In this document: positions 7,784 to 14,999 of the stretch, one piece after another
Numbering within the stretch: the first letter of the stretch is position 1
Layout of the letters: every line of letters begins with the position of its first letter
Assembly: GCA_003523185.1 (NCBI GenBank)
Contig: DPGN01000079.1
Coordinates: 15,634-32,954, forward strand
Length of the DNA: 17,321 nt
Reading direction: 5' to 3'
Origin: Halieaceae bacterium
Lineage (GTDB): Bacteria; Pseudomonadota; Gammaproteobacteria; Pseudomonadales; Halieaceae
Position numbers and translations under genes: made by a program
Notes under the pieces: generated by a model
Told to the model about the DNA's origin: nothing
What the model saw: only the letters and a program-made list of their open reading frames with translations
Databases searched by the model: none

Positions 7784-8644
7784 CTACGATCGCGGCATAT
7801 CTCGGTGAAGTATCGTCACGCTTGAGAACTGGTCGGCGAGCGCCTTTCCAACACGCTCTGTCATATACACCGAACGATGTTTGCCGCCTGTGCAGCCTAT
7901 GGCGATGCTTAGGTAGGCTCGCTGACTCGCCTTGTACATGGGCACCCAGCGAATCAGCATCTCGATAAGGTCATTAGCGACCTCATGCGTTTGATTGTGG
8001 CTCTCCAGAAATTCAATCACGGCTGGTGCTTGTCCTGTAGAGGCCCGTAACTCGGGCTCCCAATGTGGGTTAGCCAGCATGCGCATATCCAGGACGATAT
8101 CGGCATCAACCGGCGCACCTTTTTTGAATCCAAAGGATTGGACCTGAATCGACAGCGAGTTGTTGTCAGCCGCATCAACGCGCTCGGTCACGAGTTCTCG
8201 TTGCTGGTAGGGCGACATCTCGCTGGTATCAATAATGAGATCAGCGCCGGAAGCCAGAGGTTCTAAAAGCTCCCTCTCAGCCGCGATGGCCTCGCTCAGC
8301 GAACGACTGTCTTTACTAAGCGGGTGTTTCCGACGGGTCTCGTTGAAGCGTTTGCTTAGTGCCTGCGATGTCGCATCGAAGAAGATGAGTTGTAGTTCCA
8401 AGCCCTCGCGAAGTGTTTTCAGATAGTCCCGAAAGTCGGTAACCCCCGTGTACTCGGTCCTGATATCGATGCAGATCGCTAAACCCTTGTAGCTGGCTGA
8501 CGACTGTTGCGAGAAGTGCTCAATAAGAAAGCTTACGAGTGCGATGGGGAGGTTATCAACGCAGTAATAGCCTAGGTCTTCCAGCTGGTTAAGGGCTGAA
8601 CTTTTACCCGACCCGGAAGTGCCACTGACAATGAGAATTCGCAT
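7784..8644 (-). CDS. rapZ: RapZ (YvcJ family) RNA-binding nucleotide-binding adaptor
   Basis: The 286-aa product carries the RapZ hallmarks: Walker A GTSGSGKS at residues 8-15, 'CVDNLP' at 28-33, 'RFNETRRKHPLS' at 99-110, 'LIIDTSEM' at 136-143 and the C-terminal 'GCTGGKHRSV' at 250-259 that forms part of the RNA-binding domain. In E. coli RapZ presents the small RNA GlmZ to RNase E and so tunes GlmS (glucosamine-6-phosphate synthesis), feeding cell-wall and LPS precursor supply. The frame extends upstream to TTG 8758 and ATG 8692, but homologues begin at MRILIVSG, so ATG 8644 is chosen; its Shine-Dalgarno (AAGAGAG) is modest. The gene follows hpf directly; ptsN, which usually sits between, and npr, which usually follows, are absent. 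Confidence 0.94.
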   Translation of the reverse strand: MRILIVSGTSGSGKSSALNQLEDLGYYCVDNLPIALVSFLIEHFSQQSSASYKGLAICIDIRTEYTGVTDFRDYLKTLREGLELQLIFFDATSQALSKRFNETRRKHPLSKDSRSLSEAIAAERELLEPLASGADLIIDTSEMSPYQQRELVTERVDAADNNSLSIQVQSFGFKKGAPVDADIVLDMRMLANPHWEPELRASTGQAPAVIEFLESHNQTHEVANDLIEMLIRWVPMYKASQRAYLSIAIGCTGGKHRSVYMTERVGKALADQFSSVTILHRDMPRS

Positions 8645-8738
8645 GGTCTTGCTCTCTTGCTCGCACTGACCAGCGGTAGGCGAGCACTTCATGTTAAAGC
8701 CAGCCCAATTAAAAAGGCCGTCAAAAGCCGACCCTCCA

Positions 8739-8744
8739 ATTATA
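8739..8744 (-). promoter_or_regulatory. Candidate -10 box upstream of rapZ
   Basis: In the 138-bp gap between hpf and rapZ the minus strand has a perfect TATAAT. No good -35 hexamer lies at 16-18 bp, and there is no extended -10 TG. It may give rapZ-mgtE-darP a promoter of their own, or be a chance match in an AT-rich gap. The same gap contains GGAGG (minus strand, about 8737-8733) ahead of a tiny open frame. Confidence 0.3.
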
Positions 8745-8782
8745 TACCGACCAAGCAAACATCGCTTGATCCGCTGCCTGTT

Positions 8783-9070
8783 TTAGTGAGTTCGTTGTTT
8801 ACGCTTGTGATCCGTGACTTGCCGGTCGAGTTTATCAATGACCGAGTCGATAGCCGGATACATGTCAGATAATGTCTCGGAGGCGAAGAAGTCGGCTCCG
8901 GCGAGGTGAAGATTTGCCTCCGCTTTGTGCTTAGCCCGCTCCACAACCAAAACAAATTCTATGTGATCGATCGTGTCGCAGTGCCGTTGCACTCGCCTTA
9001 GTTTTTTGGAGATGTGCTCCCTTAGTCCGTCGGTTACTTCTACGTGATGTCCGCTGATGGTCAATCGCAT
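8783..9070 (-). CDS. hpf: HPF, short ribosome hibernation promoting factor
   Basis: At 95 aa this is the short HPF type. It begins MRLTISGHHVEVTDGLREHI and keeps the core 'DMYPAIDSVIDKLDRQVTDHKRK', closely matching E. coli HPF in length and pattern. Short HPF binds near the decoding site of 30S subunits and, with RMF, drives 100S dimer formation in stationary phase. The start ATG 9070 has a strong AGGAG 8 nt upstream. It follows rpoN by 26 nt, the conserved rpoN-hpf arrangement. The lysine/arginine-rich C-terminus is normal for the family. The downstream neighbour should be ptsN but is rapZ. Confidence 0.95.
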   Translation of the reverse strand: MRLTISGHHVEVTDGLREHISKKLRRVQRHCDTIDHIEFVLVVERAKHKAEANLHLAGADFFASETLSDMYPAIDSVIDKLDRQVTDHKRKQRTH

Positions 9071-9096
9071 CGCCTAATCTCCTGTTGTTTCAATAA

Positions 9097-10524
9097 TCAA
9101 ATAAACCGCTTTCTCTCGTTAGATGGTCCTATGTTCATTTGCTCTCGATACTTCGCAACTGTACGTCGAGCGACTATGACACCTTCGTCTGCCAACAAAG
9201 TGCAGAGTTTTGCGTCACTCCAGGGTTTTTGAGGGTTTTCCGCAGCCACGATGCGCTTGATTAGCGCTTTAATGGCTGTTGATGAGCACTCACCTCCCTC
9301 AGTGGTGGCCACGTGACTCGAGAAGAAATATTTCAACTCGTAGATGCCGCGTGGTGTGTGCATATACTTCCGTGTGGTTGCCCGGGAAACCGTGGACTCG
9401 TGAAGGTCCACCTCTCCCGCAATGTCGGCCAGAATAAGTGGGCGCATGGCCTCTTCGCCGTGATCCAAAAAAGCCCGTTGATGCTGGACAATGGACGAAG
9501 CCACTTTGAGTAGCGTCTCGTTGCGACTCATGAGGCTCTTAATGAACCACTTCGCTTCTTGCATACTGGTTCGCGCGTAGTCTCTGTCAGCCGACGAGCC
9601 GGCACTGAGTAGATCCGCGTAGTGATCGTTAATACGTAATTTGGGTGCAATATCGGGGTTGAGCTCGACGCGCCACTTTCCCTCTGCGCGCTTTACAAAA
9701 ACATCGGGAACGATGTACTCCGTCGCCTCGGTCGCAACTGTTGATCCGGGTGTTGGGTTGAGCGTTCGAATCAGCGTCAGGGCACCCAGAATATCTTCGG
9801 GCGTGGTTCGCATCCGGCGCGCGAGATTTTTTGGGTCAGCCACCGGAATTTGCTCTATGTGTCGACTTACCAGTAAGCCGGCTGTATCACGGTGTGGTGT
9901 GTCGACAGACATCTGCCGGAGTTGAATCAATAGGCACTCTTTCAGGTCCGTGGCGAAGACCCCGGTGGGCTCGAAGTGTTGCAGCCGGTGCAAGACCGCC
10001 ATGACCTCATCCATTTCAACGTCATCAAGCGCCAATCCTACATGGATTTGTTCCGGGGTCTGGGTCAGTCTGCCTTCACCGTCGACAGCGTCGATGAACG
10101 CCAGGGCAATGGCGTGGTCAGTCTCGGAAAAGCGAGTCAGATTCAGCTGCCACAATAGGTGCGATTGGAGTGTCTCGGGTAATGAATCACGCTCTGCAAA
10201 AGCCAGATCATCCGAACCTGCACTCATCCCTGAAGAGGGGGGTGCGGCAGAAGGCATGACGTCTTCCCATGCGGCATCAACTTGGAGTTCTGTCCCCGGA
10301 ATGGCGTCGCTTACGCTATCTGAGAAGTCTACGCTCTCGCGTATATCGTCATCGACCGGTTCGGCAATCAGCTCCTCTTCGTCTAGAAGTGGATTGCTCT
10401 CGAGTGTTTCTGAAATGGTCTGCTGGAGGTCTAGGGTGCTGAGTTGGAGGAGCTTAATAGCCTGCTGAAGCTGAGGTGTCAGCGTGAGTTGTTGACCAAG
10501 CTTTAACTGCAGCGCTTGCTTCAT
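9097..10524 (-). CDS. rpoN: RpoN, RNA polymerase sigma-54 factor
   Basis: The 475-aa product has all sigma-54 regions. Region I is glutamine- and leucine-rich (MKQALQLKLGQQLTLTPQL, residues 1-50) and contacts enhancer-binding activators. Region II is acidic (about 51-115). The core-binding and helix-turn-helix parts lie in the middle. The RpoN box ARRTVAKYRE at residues 452-461 recognises the -24 element. Sigma-54 directs RNA polymerase to -24/-12 promoters that need AAA+ activators. It sits between lptB (103-nt gap) and hpf (26-nt gap), as in E. coli. The Shine-Dalgarno before ATG 10524 is weak (AGAGA). RpoN is complete although the nearby PTS-Ntr genes that usually accompany it are missing. 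Confidence 0.97.
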   Translation of the reverse strand: MKQALQLKLGQQLTLTPQLQQAIKLLQLSTLDLQQTISETLESNPLLDEEELIAEPVDDDIRESVDFSDSVSDAIPGTELQVDAAWEDVMPSAAPPSSGMSAGSDDLAFAERDSLPETLQSHLLWQLNLTRFSETDHAIALAFIDAVDGEGRLTQTPEQIHVGLALDDVEMDEVMAVLHRLQHFEPTGVFATDLKECLLIQLRQMSVDTPHRDTAGLLVSRHIEQIPVADPKNLARRMRTTPEDILGALTLIRTLNPTPGSTVATEATEYIVPDVFVKRAEGKWRVELNPDIAPKLRINDHYADLLSAGSSADRDYARTSMQEAKWFIKSLMSRNETLLKVASSIVQHQRAFLDHGEEAMRPLILADIAGEVDLHESTVSRATTRKYMHTPRGIYELKYFFSSHVATTEGGECSSTAIKALIKRIVAAENPQKPWSDAKLCTLLADEGVIVARRTVAKYREQMNIGPSNERKRFI

Positions 10525-10627
10525 AGATCTCTAAAAACCGCTATTGGAGAATCAGTTTAGCGCTTTCAAATCGGGGAAGGCAATCAAGTTGGCAAAGGTT
10601 TTGCATGTGCCAATTCCGGCAGTGGTA

Positions 10628-11356
10628 TCAGAGGCGGAAATCTTGACCAAGATAGACTTTCCGGACCTTGGCGTTATCAAGAATGCTCTGGGCATCGCCA
10701 TCAGCGATAACCTTGCCCTCACTCACAATATAGGCACGCTCGCAGATGTCGAGGGTTTCCCTGACGTTGTGATCGGTGATCAACACACCAATACCACGCT
10801 CTTTGAGGTGCGTAATAATGGCCTTGATATCCGAGATGGAGATAGGGTCAACCCCGGCAAACGGCTCATCGAGCAAGATCACGTGGGGCTCCGTTGCCAA
10901 GGCACGTGCAATCTCAACACGTCGTCGCTCGCCACCTGACAAGCTTTGTCCAAGCGAGTCCTTGATGTGTGTGATGTGAAATTCGTTAAGTAACTCGTCA
11001 CATTGGGTTTGTTGCTCTTCCTGAGACAAATCATCACGTGTTTCCAAAATCGCCATGATGTTGTCTTCGACCGTCATCCGTCTGAAGATGGATGCCTCTT
11101 GAGGAAGGTAGCCCAATCCGCGGCGCGCGCGTAAATGGATAGGTAGGTCGGTTACGTCTTCTCCGGACAAGGTGATGGCACCCTCGTCACTTGTCACGAG
11201 TCCAACCATCAAGTAGAAACAGGTTGTTTTCCCCGCACCGTTGGGCCCCAGCAGTCCAACGATCTCGCCAGCATTCACTGACATCGACATGCCATCCACC
11301 ACACGACGGCCCTTATACGCTTTTGCTAAACCTGTGGCGGAGAGCACCTCGGTCAT
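10628..11356 (-). CDS. lptB: LptB, ATPase of the LPS export ABC transporter
   Basis: A 242-aa ABC ATPase with Walker A GPNGAGKT at 37-44, Q-loop Gln86, signature LSGGERRRVEIARAL starting at 139, Walker B VILLDEP at 159-165 and switch His196. The sequence 'YLPQEASIFRRMTVEDNI' after the Q-loop is typical of LptB. Two LptB subunits bind the cytoplasmic face of LptFG and power extraction of LPS from the inner membrane onto LptC and LptA. The start lies 1 nt after the lptA stop. lptF and lptG are not in the window, as is normal because they are encoded elsewhere in gammaproteobacteria. Confidence 0.97.
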   Translation of the reverse strand: MTEVLSATGLAKAYKGRRVVDGMSMSVNAGEIVGLLGPNGAGKTTCFYLMVGLVTSDEGAITLSGEDVTDLPIHLRARRGLGYLPQEASIFRRMTVEDNIMAILETRDDLSQEEQQTQCDELLNEFHITHIKDSLGQSLSGGERRRVEIARALATEPHVILLDEPFAGVDPISISDIKAIITHLKERGIGVLITDHNVRETLDICERAYIVSEGKVIADGDAQSILDNAKVRKVYLGQDFRL

Positions 11357-11357
11357 C

Positions 11358-11876
11358 CTATTTACCGTCGCGTAACGAGTTGGGAGGGATGGTCACCTTG
11401 ACTCGTTGAGGTGCGCCTGTCTCGGGTGAGCCAGCGGCCATGACGCGCTGCGTTCCGACTAAATATTCGATCGTACTGCCCTCGATCACTGCCCCGTCCT
11501 GAAGGATTTTTGCCTTCCCGACTAAACGCACGCGCTCAGTCTTCTCGTGATATTCAATCATCTCTGCGCTGGCGTCGATGGGCGTCTCGGCATTTTCAGG
11601 TTGCTGCTTGAGTGTCGCTGGGTTGCCTTTTGCTGTGATGAGGGTCGAATTGTCACTATCGAAACTGAAGACTAGGCTATCGGCGCGAATTTCCAGGCTG
11701 CCCTGGGTTAGCACAACATCACCGCGATAAGTCGTCTTACCTGAGGGCTCCTCACGCATGGCGCTATCTGAGGATATCTCTATGGGCTGATCGGTATCAG
11801 CCGCCAGCACGGCCCCTGTCCCAAACAGACTGAGACAGAGAAAGAGAGCGGTAATACCCTTCATCCCTAACATCAT
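11358..11876 (-). CDS. lptA: LptA, periplasmic LPS-transport bridge protein
   Basis: This 172-aa protein has a clear signal peptide (hydrophobic core about residues 7-22, likely cleavage after AVLA near residue 25) and an OstA/LptA beta-jellyroll domain from about 31 to 150, beginning 'QPIEISSDSAMREE' and including 'GDVVLTQGSLEIRAD'. LptA monomers polymerise between LptC and LptD and carry LPS across the periplasm. The start ATG 11876 overlaps the lptC stop by 4 nt (ATGA); in-frame ATGs at 11873 and 11864 are alternatives that still keep most of the signal peptide. Size and position fit E. coli LptA (about 185 aa). Confidence 0.95.
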   Translation of the reverse strand: MMLGMKGITALFLCLSLFGTGAVLAADTDQPIEISSDSAMREEPSGKTTYRGDVVLTQGSLEIRADSLVFSFDSDNSTLITAKGNPATLKQQPENAETPIDASAEMIEYHEKTERVRLVGKAKILQDGAVIEGSTIEYLVGTQRVMAAGSPETGAPQRVKVTIPPNSLRDGK

Positions 11877-12418
11877 GGCGTCTGCTGGCTCCGTTGATAT
11901 GTGGATCGCACTTGACCCAGTAGCTCTGCTGTTCCCAGCTCGAGATCGATAATAAGCCCGTCTGATGCCGATGAACTTTGATTGCTGGTCAATTGCGTTT
12001 TATCCGTCGAGATGGCTGTACCCGCGGCGATGTCGACCACTACCGTCTCGGTGAGGAGGTTAACACCATCCGCTCGTGAGACTACGACACCGCCTACCAG
12101 TTTCACTGTGTCATTCGACGCGTCCGAGCTGCCATTGGGGGAGACTAGGATCCATTCTTGCCCTTGGCGGTCGCGGCGCCGGACTTCTAACTCTGAAAGG
12201 TCAGTCGTAGATTGGTTTTCGAGTCGGATCGCGTGTGTCGCACTGCTTTGCTCGAGTTCATTGCCCTCGCTGTCATAGCGTGTGAGAACCAGTTGATCAA
12301 TTTCGACTTCGACCAGTGCCTGCGGCGCACTACTCGTGGGGGATTCGCTGTCAACGCTAGCGAAAACAGCTAGAAGGGTCACGACACCGATCAGGGCAAA
12401 CGCAATACTCCACTTCAT
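11873..12418 (-). CDS. lptC: LptC, inner-membrane LPS export protein
   Basis: A 181-aa protein with a single N-terminal membrane helix (about residues 4-21) and a beta-strand-rich periplasmic domain, containing the family pattern 'DQLVLTRYDSEGN..' and 'KLVGGVVVSRADG'. LptC receives LPS from LptB2FG and passes it to LptA; its helix inserts into the transporter. It sits between kdsC and lptA with a 4-nt ATGA overlap on both sides, so the three proteins are likely made by coupled translation. The family is weakly conserved; the call rests on the anchor, beta-pattern, length (E. coli 191 aa) and an exact position match. Confidence 0.93.
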   Translation of the reverse strand: MKWSIAFALIGVVTLLAVFASVDSESPTSSAPQALVEVEIDQLVLTRYDSEGNELEQSSATHAIRLENQSTTDLSELEVRRRDRQGQEWILVSPNGSSDASNDTVKLVGGVVVSRADGVNLLTETVVVDIAAGTAISTDKTQLTSNQSSSASDGLIIDLELGTAELLGQVRSTYQRSQQTP

Positions 12419-12897
12419 GAGGATTTATGACTCACCAGCAGATCGCATAATTCACGCACGCACCCATCGCCCCCTGCCCGTGTCGATACCCAGTTAGCCC
12501 TCGATTTCACCTCGGTAGCGGCGTCAGCGGGACACGCGCCCAACTTCACCGACTCAATCGCGGTCAGATCGGGCAAGTCATCACCTATGTAGGCAACCTG
12601 ATCGAGCGACAGATTTATCTGATCCAAAAGATCTGAAAGAGCGGCTAGTTTGTCCTCTCTGCCCTGAACAAGGTGAGCAATACCCAGCTCCAGCGCGCGT
12701 CGCTCAACGATGGGTGATGTGCGGCCAGTGATGATGGCGGTTTCGATCCCCGATGCTTGGGCGCGCTTTATTCCGAGGCCATCTTTGATGTTGAAGGATT
12801 TAAGCTCCTGTCCATCGCTGGTGTATGTGATTTTTCCATCGGTCATGACGCCATCGACGTCCATGACCAGTAAGCGAATATCAGCGTACTCGGTCAT
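12415..12897 (-). CDS. kdsC: KdsC, 3-deoxy-D-manno-octulosonate 8-phosphate phosphatase
   Basis: A 160-aa HAD-superfamily phosphatase of the cap-less C0 type. Motif I DVDGVMTDG has nucleophile Asp13 and acid/base Asp15, motif II is the Thr of 'ITGRTS' (about 56-61), motif III is Lys83 in 'GREDK', and motif IV is GDDLPDL at 105-111. The C-terminal AGGDGCVRE tail (141-149), which closes over the neighbouring active site in the tetramer, is present. KdsC hydrolyses Kdo-8-phosphate to Kdo, an essential inner-core LPS sugar. It overlaps kdsD and lptC by 4 nt each (ATGA), which places two successive Kdo pathway enzymes next to the LPS exporter. Confidence 0.96.
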   Translation of the reverse strand: MTEYADIRLLVMDVDGVMTDGKITYTSDGQELKSFNIKDGLGIKRAQASGIETAIITGRTSPIVERRALELGIAHLVQGREDKLAALSDLLDQINLSLDQVAYIGDDLPDLTAIESVKLGACPADAATEVKSRANWVSTRAGGDGCVRELCDLLVSHKSS

Positions 12898-13880
12898 ACG
12901 ATACCCGCCTTCAGTAGTGCCAATAACTGTACGACACCGGTGACCTTGCTGTGCTCATCCACCACGATCAGTGCACTGATACTGTCATTTTCCATTCGCG
13001 TCACCGCTTCAGCAGCGAGCGCGTTCGCGTCAATGGTCTTGGCGCCCGAGGACATAACGCTACCCACCTGTGTGGTGCTTAAGTCATGGTTCTGCTCAAG
13101 TGCGCGGCGGAGGTCGCCGTCGGTGAAGATACCCAGTAGATGCCCGTTTCCGTCAATCACGGTCGACATACCGAGGCCCTTGGCGGAGATTTCCATGAGT
13201 GCGTCAGCCAGTGAGGTATCCGTTGTTACCCGAGGAACATCATTCCCTGCAACCAGTACATCGCTTACACGTGTCAGTAGTCGACGACCTAAAGCGCCAC
13301 CTGGGTGAGTGAATGCAAAGTCCTCGGCCGTAAATCCCCTTTGCTCGAGAAGCGCGATCGCTAGGGCATCACCCATGACCAGGTTCGCTGTCGTGCTTGC
13401 TGTGGGCGCTAGATCAAGCGGGCAGGCCTCCTCAGACACGCCAATATTCAGATGTACATCAGCGGCACTCGCCAGTGTCGAGGTAGGGTTTCCAGTCATG
13501 GCAACGATCGGAATGCCGAGTCGTCTTAACAGTGGTAGCAGGGCAGTTATCTCGCCTGTAGTACCGCTGTTGCTCATCAGTAGCGCAGCGTCTGACCGGG
13601 TGACCATCCCCATATCGCCATGACAGGCTTCGGCTGGATGCACGAATTGCGCTGGCGTACCGGTACTGGCCAGCGTGGCGGCAATTTTATTGCCGATGTG
13701 CCCGCTCTTTCCCATTCCGCTGACAATCACTCTTCCCTCGACAGATGCGAGGAGATCTACCGCTTTGCTAAAGCTGTCGTCGATTCGATGCTCCAGCTGT
13801 TCGACCGCCTGTCGCTCAATGGCGATAGTGCGTCTAGCCGACTCGATAGCCGATCTTGGCGAATTACTGTCTGAGGTCAC
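12894..13880 (-). CDS. kdsD: KdsD, D-arabinose 5-phosphate isomerase
   Basis: A 328-aa protein with an N-terminal SIS domain (about 45-190) and two CBS domains (about 207-326). It interconverts D-ribulose 5-phosphate and D-arabinose 5-phosphate, the first step to Kdo. Residues matching the E. coli active site are all present: Lys58 in GMGKSGHIG, Glu110 in SNSGTTGEI, Glu151 in EEACPLDLAPT and His192 in THPGGALGRR. The start is GTG 13880, overlapping the yrbG stop as GTGA. The paralogous GutQ is excluded by the yrbG-kdsD-kdsC context. The CBS pair is complete, with 'GIFTDGDLRRALEQ' in the first. Confidence 0.96.
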   Translation of the reverse strand: MTSDSNSPRSAIESARRTIAIERQAVEQLEHRIDDSFSKAVDLLASVEGRVIVSGMGKSGHIGNKIAATLASTGTPAQFVHPAEACHGDMGMVTRSDAALLMSNSGTTGEITALLPLLRRLGIPIVAMTGNPTSTLASAADVHLNIGVSEEACPLDLAPTASTTANLVMGDALAIALLEQRGFTAEDFAFTHPGGALGRRLLTRVSDVLVAGNDVPRVTTDTSLADALMEISAKGLGMSTVIDGNGHLLGIFTDGDLRRALEQNHDLSTTQVGSVMSSGAKTIDANALAAEAVTRMENDSISALIVVDEHSKVTGVVQLLALLKAGIV

Positions 13881-14848
13881 AATGCGAAGTCCGTATAGAA
13901 GATAAGTAAGCCAATGTAAGCGGTGTACATACTAACCAATAAGACACCTGAGGCTCGCCCAAGTTCACCATTCCCTGCTTTGCCCTGTTTGGCATTTCGG
14001 TAGGCGACCCAGGCCAACAACATTAAAGTGCCGGTTGTCAGTATCGTAACCGGCCAATCGCGACTCATTACGTTGGCGTTTAGCGCCAATGGTCCCAACA
14101 ACCCGGGGCCAGCGAGTACAACTAACAAATTGTAGACATTGCTACCCACGATGGCACCGATAGCGATATCCGAGTGTCCCTTCAAGGCGCTCATGACCGA
14201 TGCCGCGAGCTCTGGAAGACTTGTACCGATGGCGACAATGGTCAATCCGATAATGAGCTCGGATACGCCAAATGCTGTCGCTATGTTGACGGCACCGACG
14301 ACCAGAAGTCTTGACGAGATAACCAATAGCAACAAGCCAACGAGGAATACCCCCCAGGCTTTCAGGGGCGTCAGCTTGGGGTTGCTGTCGACACTGCCGT
14401 CAGGCGTCGCTCCGCGTCGAGCCAGCAGTGTTAAAAAAATCACTAGACCGAAGAGAAGGAGAGCACCGTCGATAATGGATAGAACACCATCAATCATGAG
14501 AGCACCGGCGAGCAGAGTGACGATGACCATTTGAGGTAGTTCGCGTTTCGTCGTACTCGCATCAATGGCTATGCTTCTTATGAGTAGCGTGACACCAAGT
14601 ACCAATCCTATGTTGGTGATATTCGAACCCAGCGCGTTGCCGACCGCTAGTTCTCCTGATCCTGACAGCGATGCCATGATGGACACGACGATTTCAGGTG
14701 CCGATGTGCCCAATGAGACAATGGTCATCCCAATCAGCAGCGGTGACATGCCGGCGTGATTCGCAATGGCAGCCGAGCCCTCTACGAACTTATCCGAGCT
14801 CCAAACCAGACCTGCAAGGCCCAGGGCAATGAATATAAAATCCAACAT
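13877..14848 (-). CDS. yrbG: YrbG-type calcium/sodium antiporter
   Basis: A 323-aa polytopic membrane protein of the CaCA (Na+/Ca2+ exchanger) superfamily with about ten helices in two inverted halves. Both alpha-repeats are visible: GTSAPE at 47-52 with GNALGSNITNIG at 70-81, and GTSLPE at 208-213 with GAIVGSNVYN at 231-240; the acidic residues in GTSxPE form the cation site. Homologues exchange Ca2+ for Na+ across the inner membrane, though the physiological role of E. coli YrbG is unclear. It is the first gene of the leftward LPS/rpoN array. The Shine-Dalgarno (AAGG, 11 nt from ATG 14848) is poor. A hairpin and U-run lie in its presumed leader. Confidence 0.93.
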   Translation of the reverse strand: MLDFIFIALGLAGLVWSSDKFVEGSAAIANHAGMSPLLIGMTIVSLGTSAPEIVVSIMASLSGSGELAVGNALGSNITNIGLVLGVTLLIRSIAIDASTTKRELPQMVIVTLLAGALMIDGVLSIIDGALLLFGLVIFLTLLARRGATPDGSVDSNPKLTPLKAWGVFLVGLLLLVISSRLLVVGAVNIATAFGVSELIIGLTIVAIGTSLPELAASVMSALKGHSDIAIGAIVGSNVYNLLVVLAGPGLLGPLALNANVMSRDWPVTILTTGTLMLLAWVAYRNAKQGKAGNGELGRASGVLLVSMYTAYIGLLIFYTDFAL

Positions 14849-14875
14849 GTAATAAGAGCCTTGACCTTCAGGTTC

Positions 14876-14902
14876 AAAAACGCACCGCTGAGTGTCAGCG
14901 AT
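14876..14902 (-). terminator. Hairpin plus U-run in the yrbG leader (candidate terminator or attenuator)
   Basis: On the minus strand CGCTGA-CAC-TCAGCG (plus positions 14886-14900) is a perfect 6-bp stem with a 3-nt loop, extendable to 8 bp with one T-G wobble and one A-T pair. Three bases after the stem there is a run of five T (14880-14876). The hairpin lies 36 nt or more before the yrbG start. The U-run is short and slightly offset, so function as a terminator is uncertain; it could equally be an operator-like inverted repeat. Confidence 0.4.
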
Positions 14903-14905
14903 CGG

Positions 14906-14914
14906 GTATCATAC
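14906..14914. promoter_or_regulatory. Palindrome with -10-like hexamers on both strands in the yrbG/mlaC divergent gap
   Basis: GTATCATAC is a perfect 9-bp palindrome in the 151-bp gap between divergent yrbG and mlaC. It provides TATCAT on the plus strand (14907-14912) and TATGAT on the minus strand (14913-14908), each a 5/6 match to the sigma-70 -10 box. No convincing -35 hexamer is found at 16-18 bp on either strand. The position suits the shared promoter region that the two operons must have. Confidence 0.35.
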
Positions 14915-14999
14915 GGCAATGTGAGTGTCGAGCAGACTCCGGCACTAGTAAAATCGGAGCGACTCGTCCCAACAATTTACGTTTTGAGCTAAAAATCGC

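Noticed and set aside
8645..8758. N-terminally extended RapZ from TTG 8758.
   Set aside because: RapZ homologues begin a few residues before the Walker A loop; the extension shows no family similarity. The shorter ATG 8692 variant is kept only as a weak finding.
8645..8782. GGTCGGCTTTTGACGGCC followed by TTTTT (minus strand) as an intrinsic terminator after hpf.
   Set aside because: Only 3-4 consecutive base pairs can form; too weak for a terminator hairpin.
8645..8782. Remnant of ptsN in the hpf-rapZ gap.
   Set aside because: Translation of the gap in the reading frames examined showed no EIIA motif or recognisable fragment; 138 bp is too short to judge further.
9950..10468. 172-codon open frame antisense to rpoN.
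   Set aside because: Ser/Arg-rich product mirrors rpoN codon usage; no ribosome site or domain. A shadow.
10591..10613. TGGCAC ... TTTGCC upstream of rpoN resembling a sigma-54 (-24/-12) promoter that would suggest autoregulation.
   Set aside because: The GG and GC elements are about 18 nt apart; sigma-54 promoters need 12. The match fails on spacing.
10525..10627. TTGAAA-like -35 in the lptB-rpoN gap as a dedicated rpoN promoter.
   Set aside because: No acceptable -10 hexamer lies 16-18 bp downstream (CAATAG region matches only 2 of 6).
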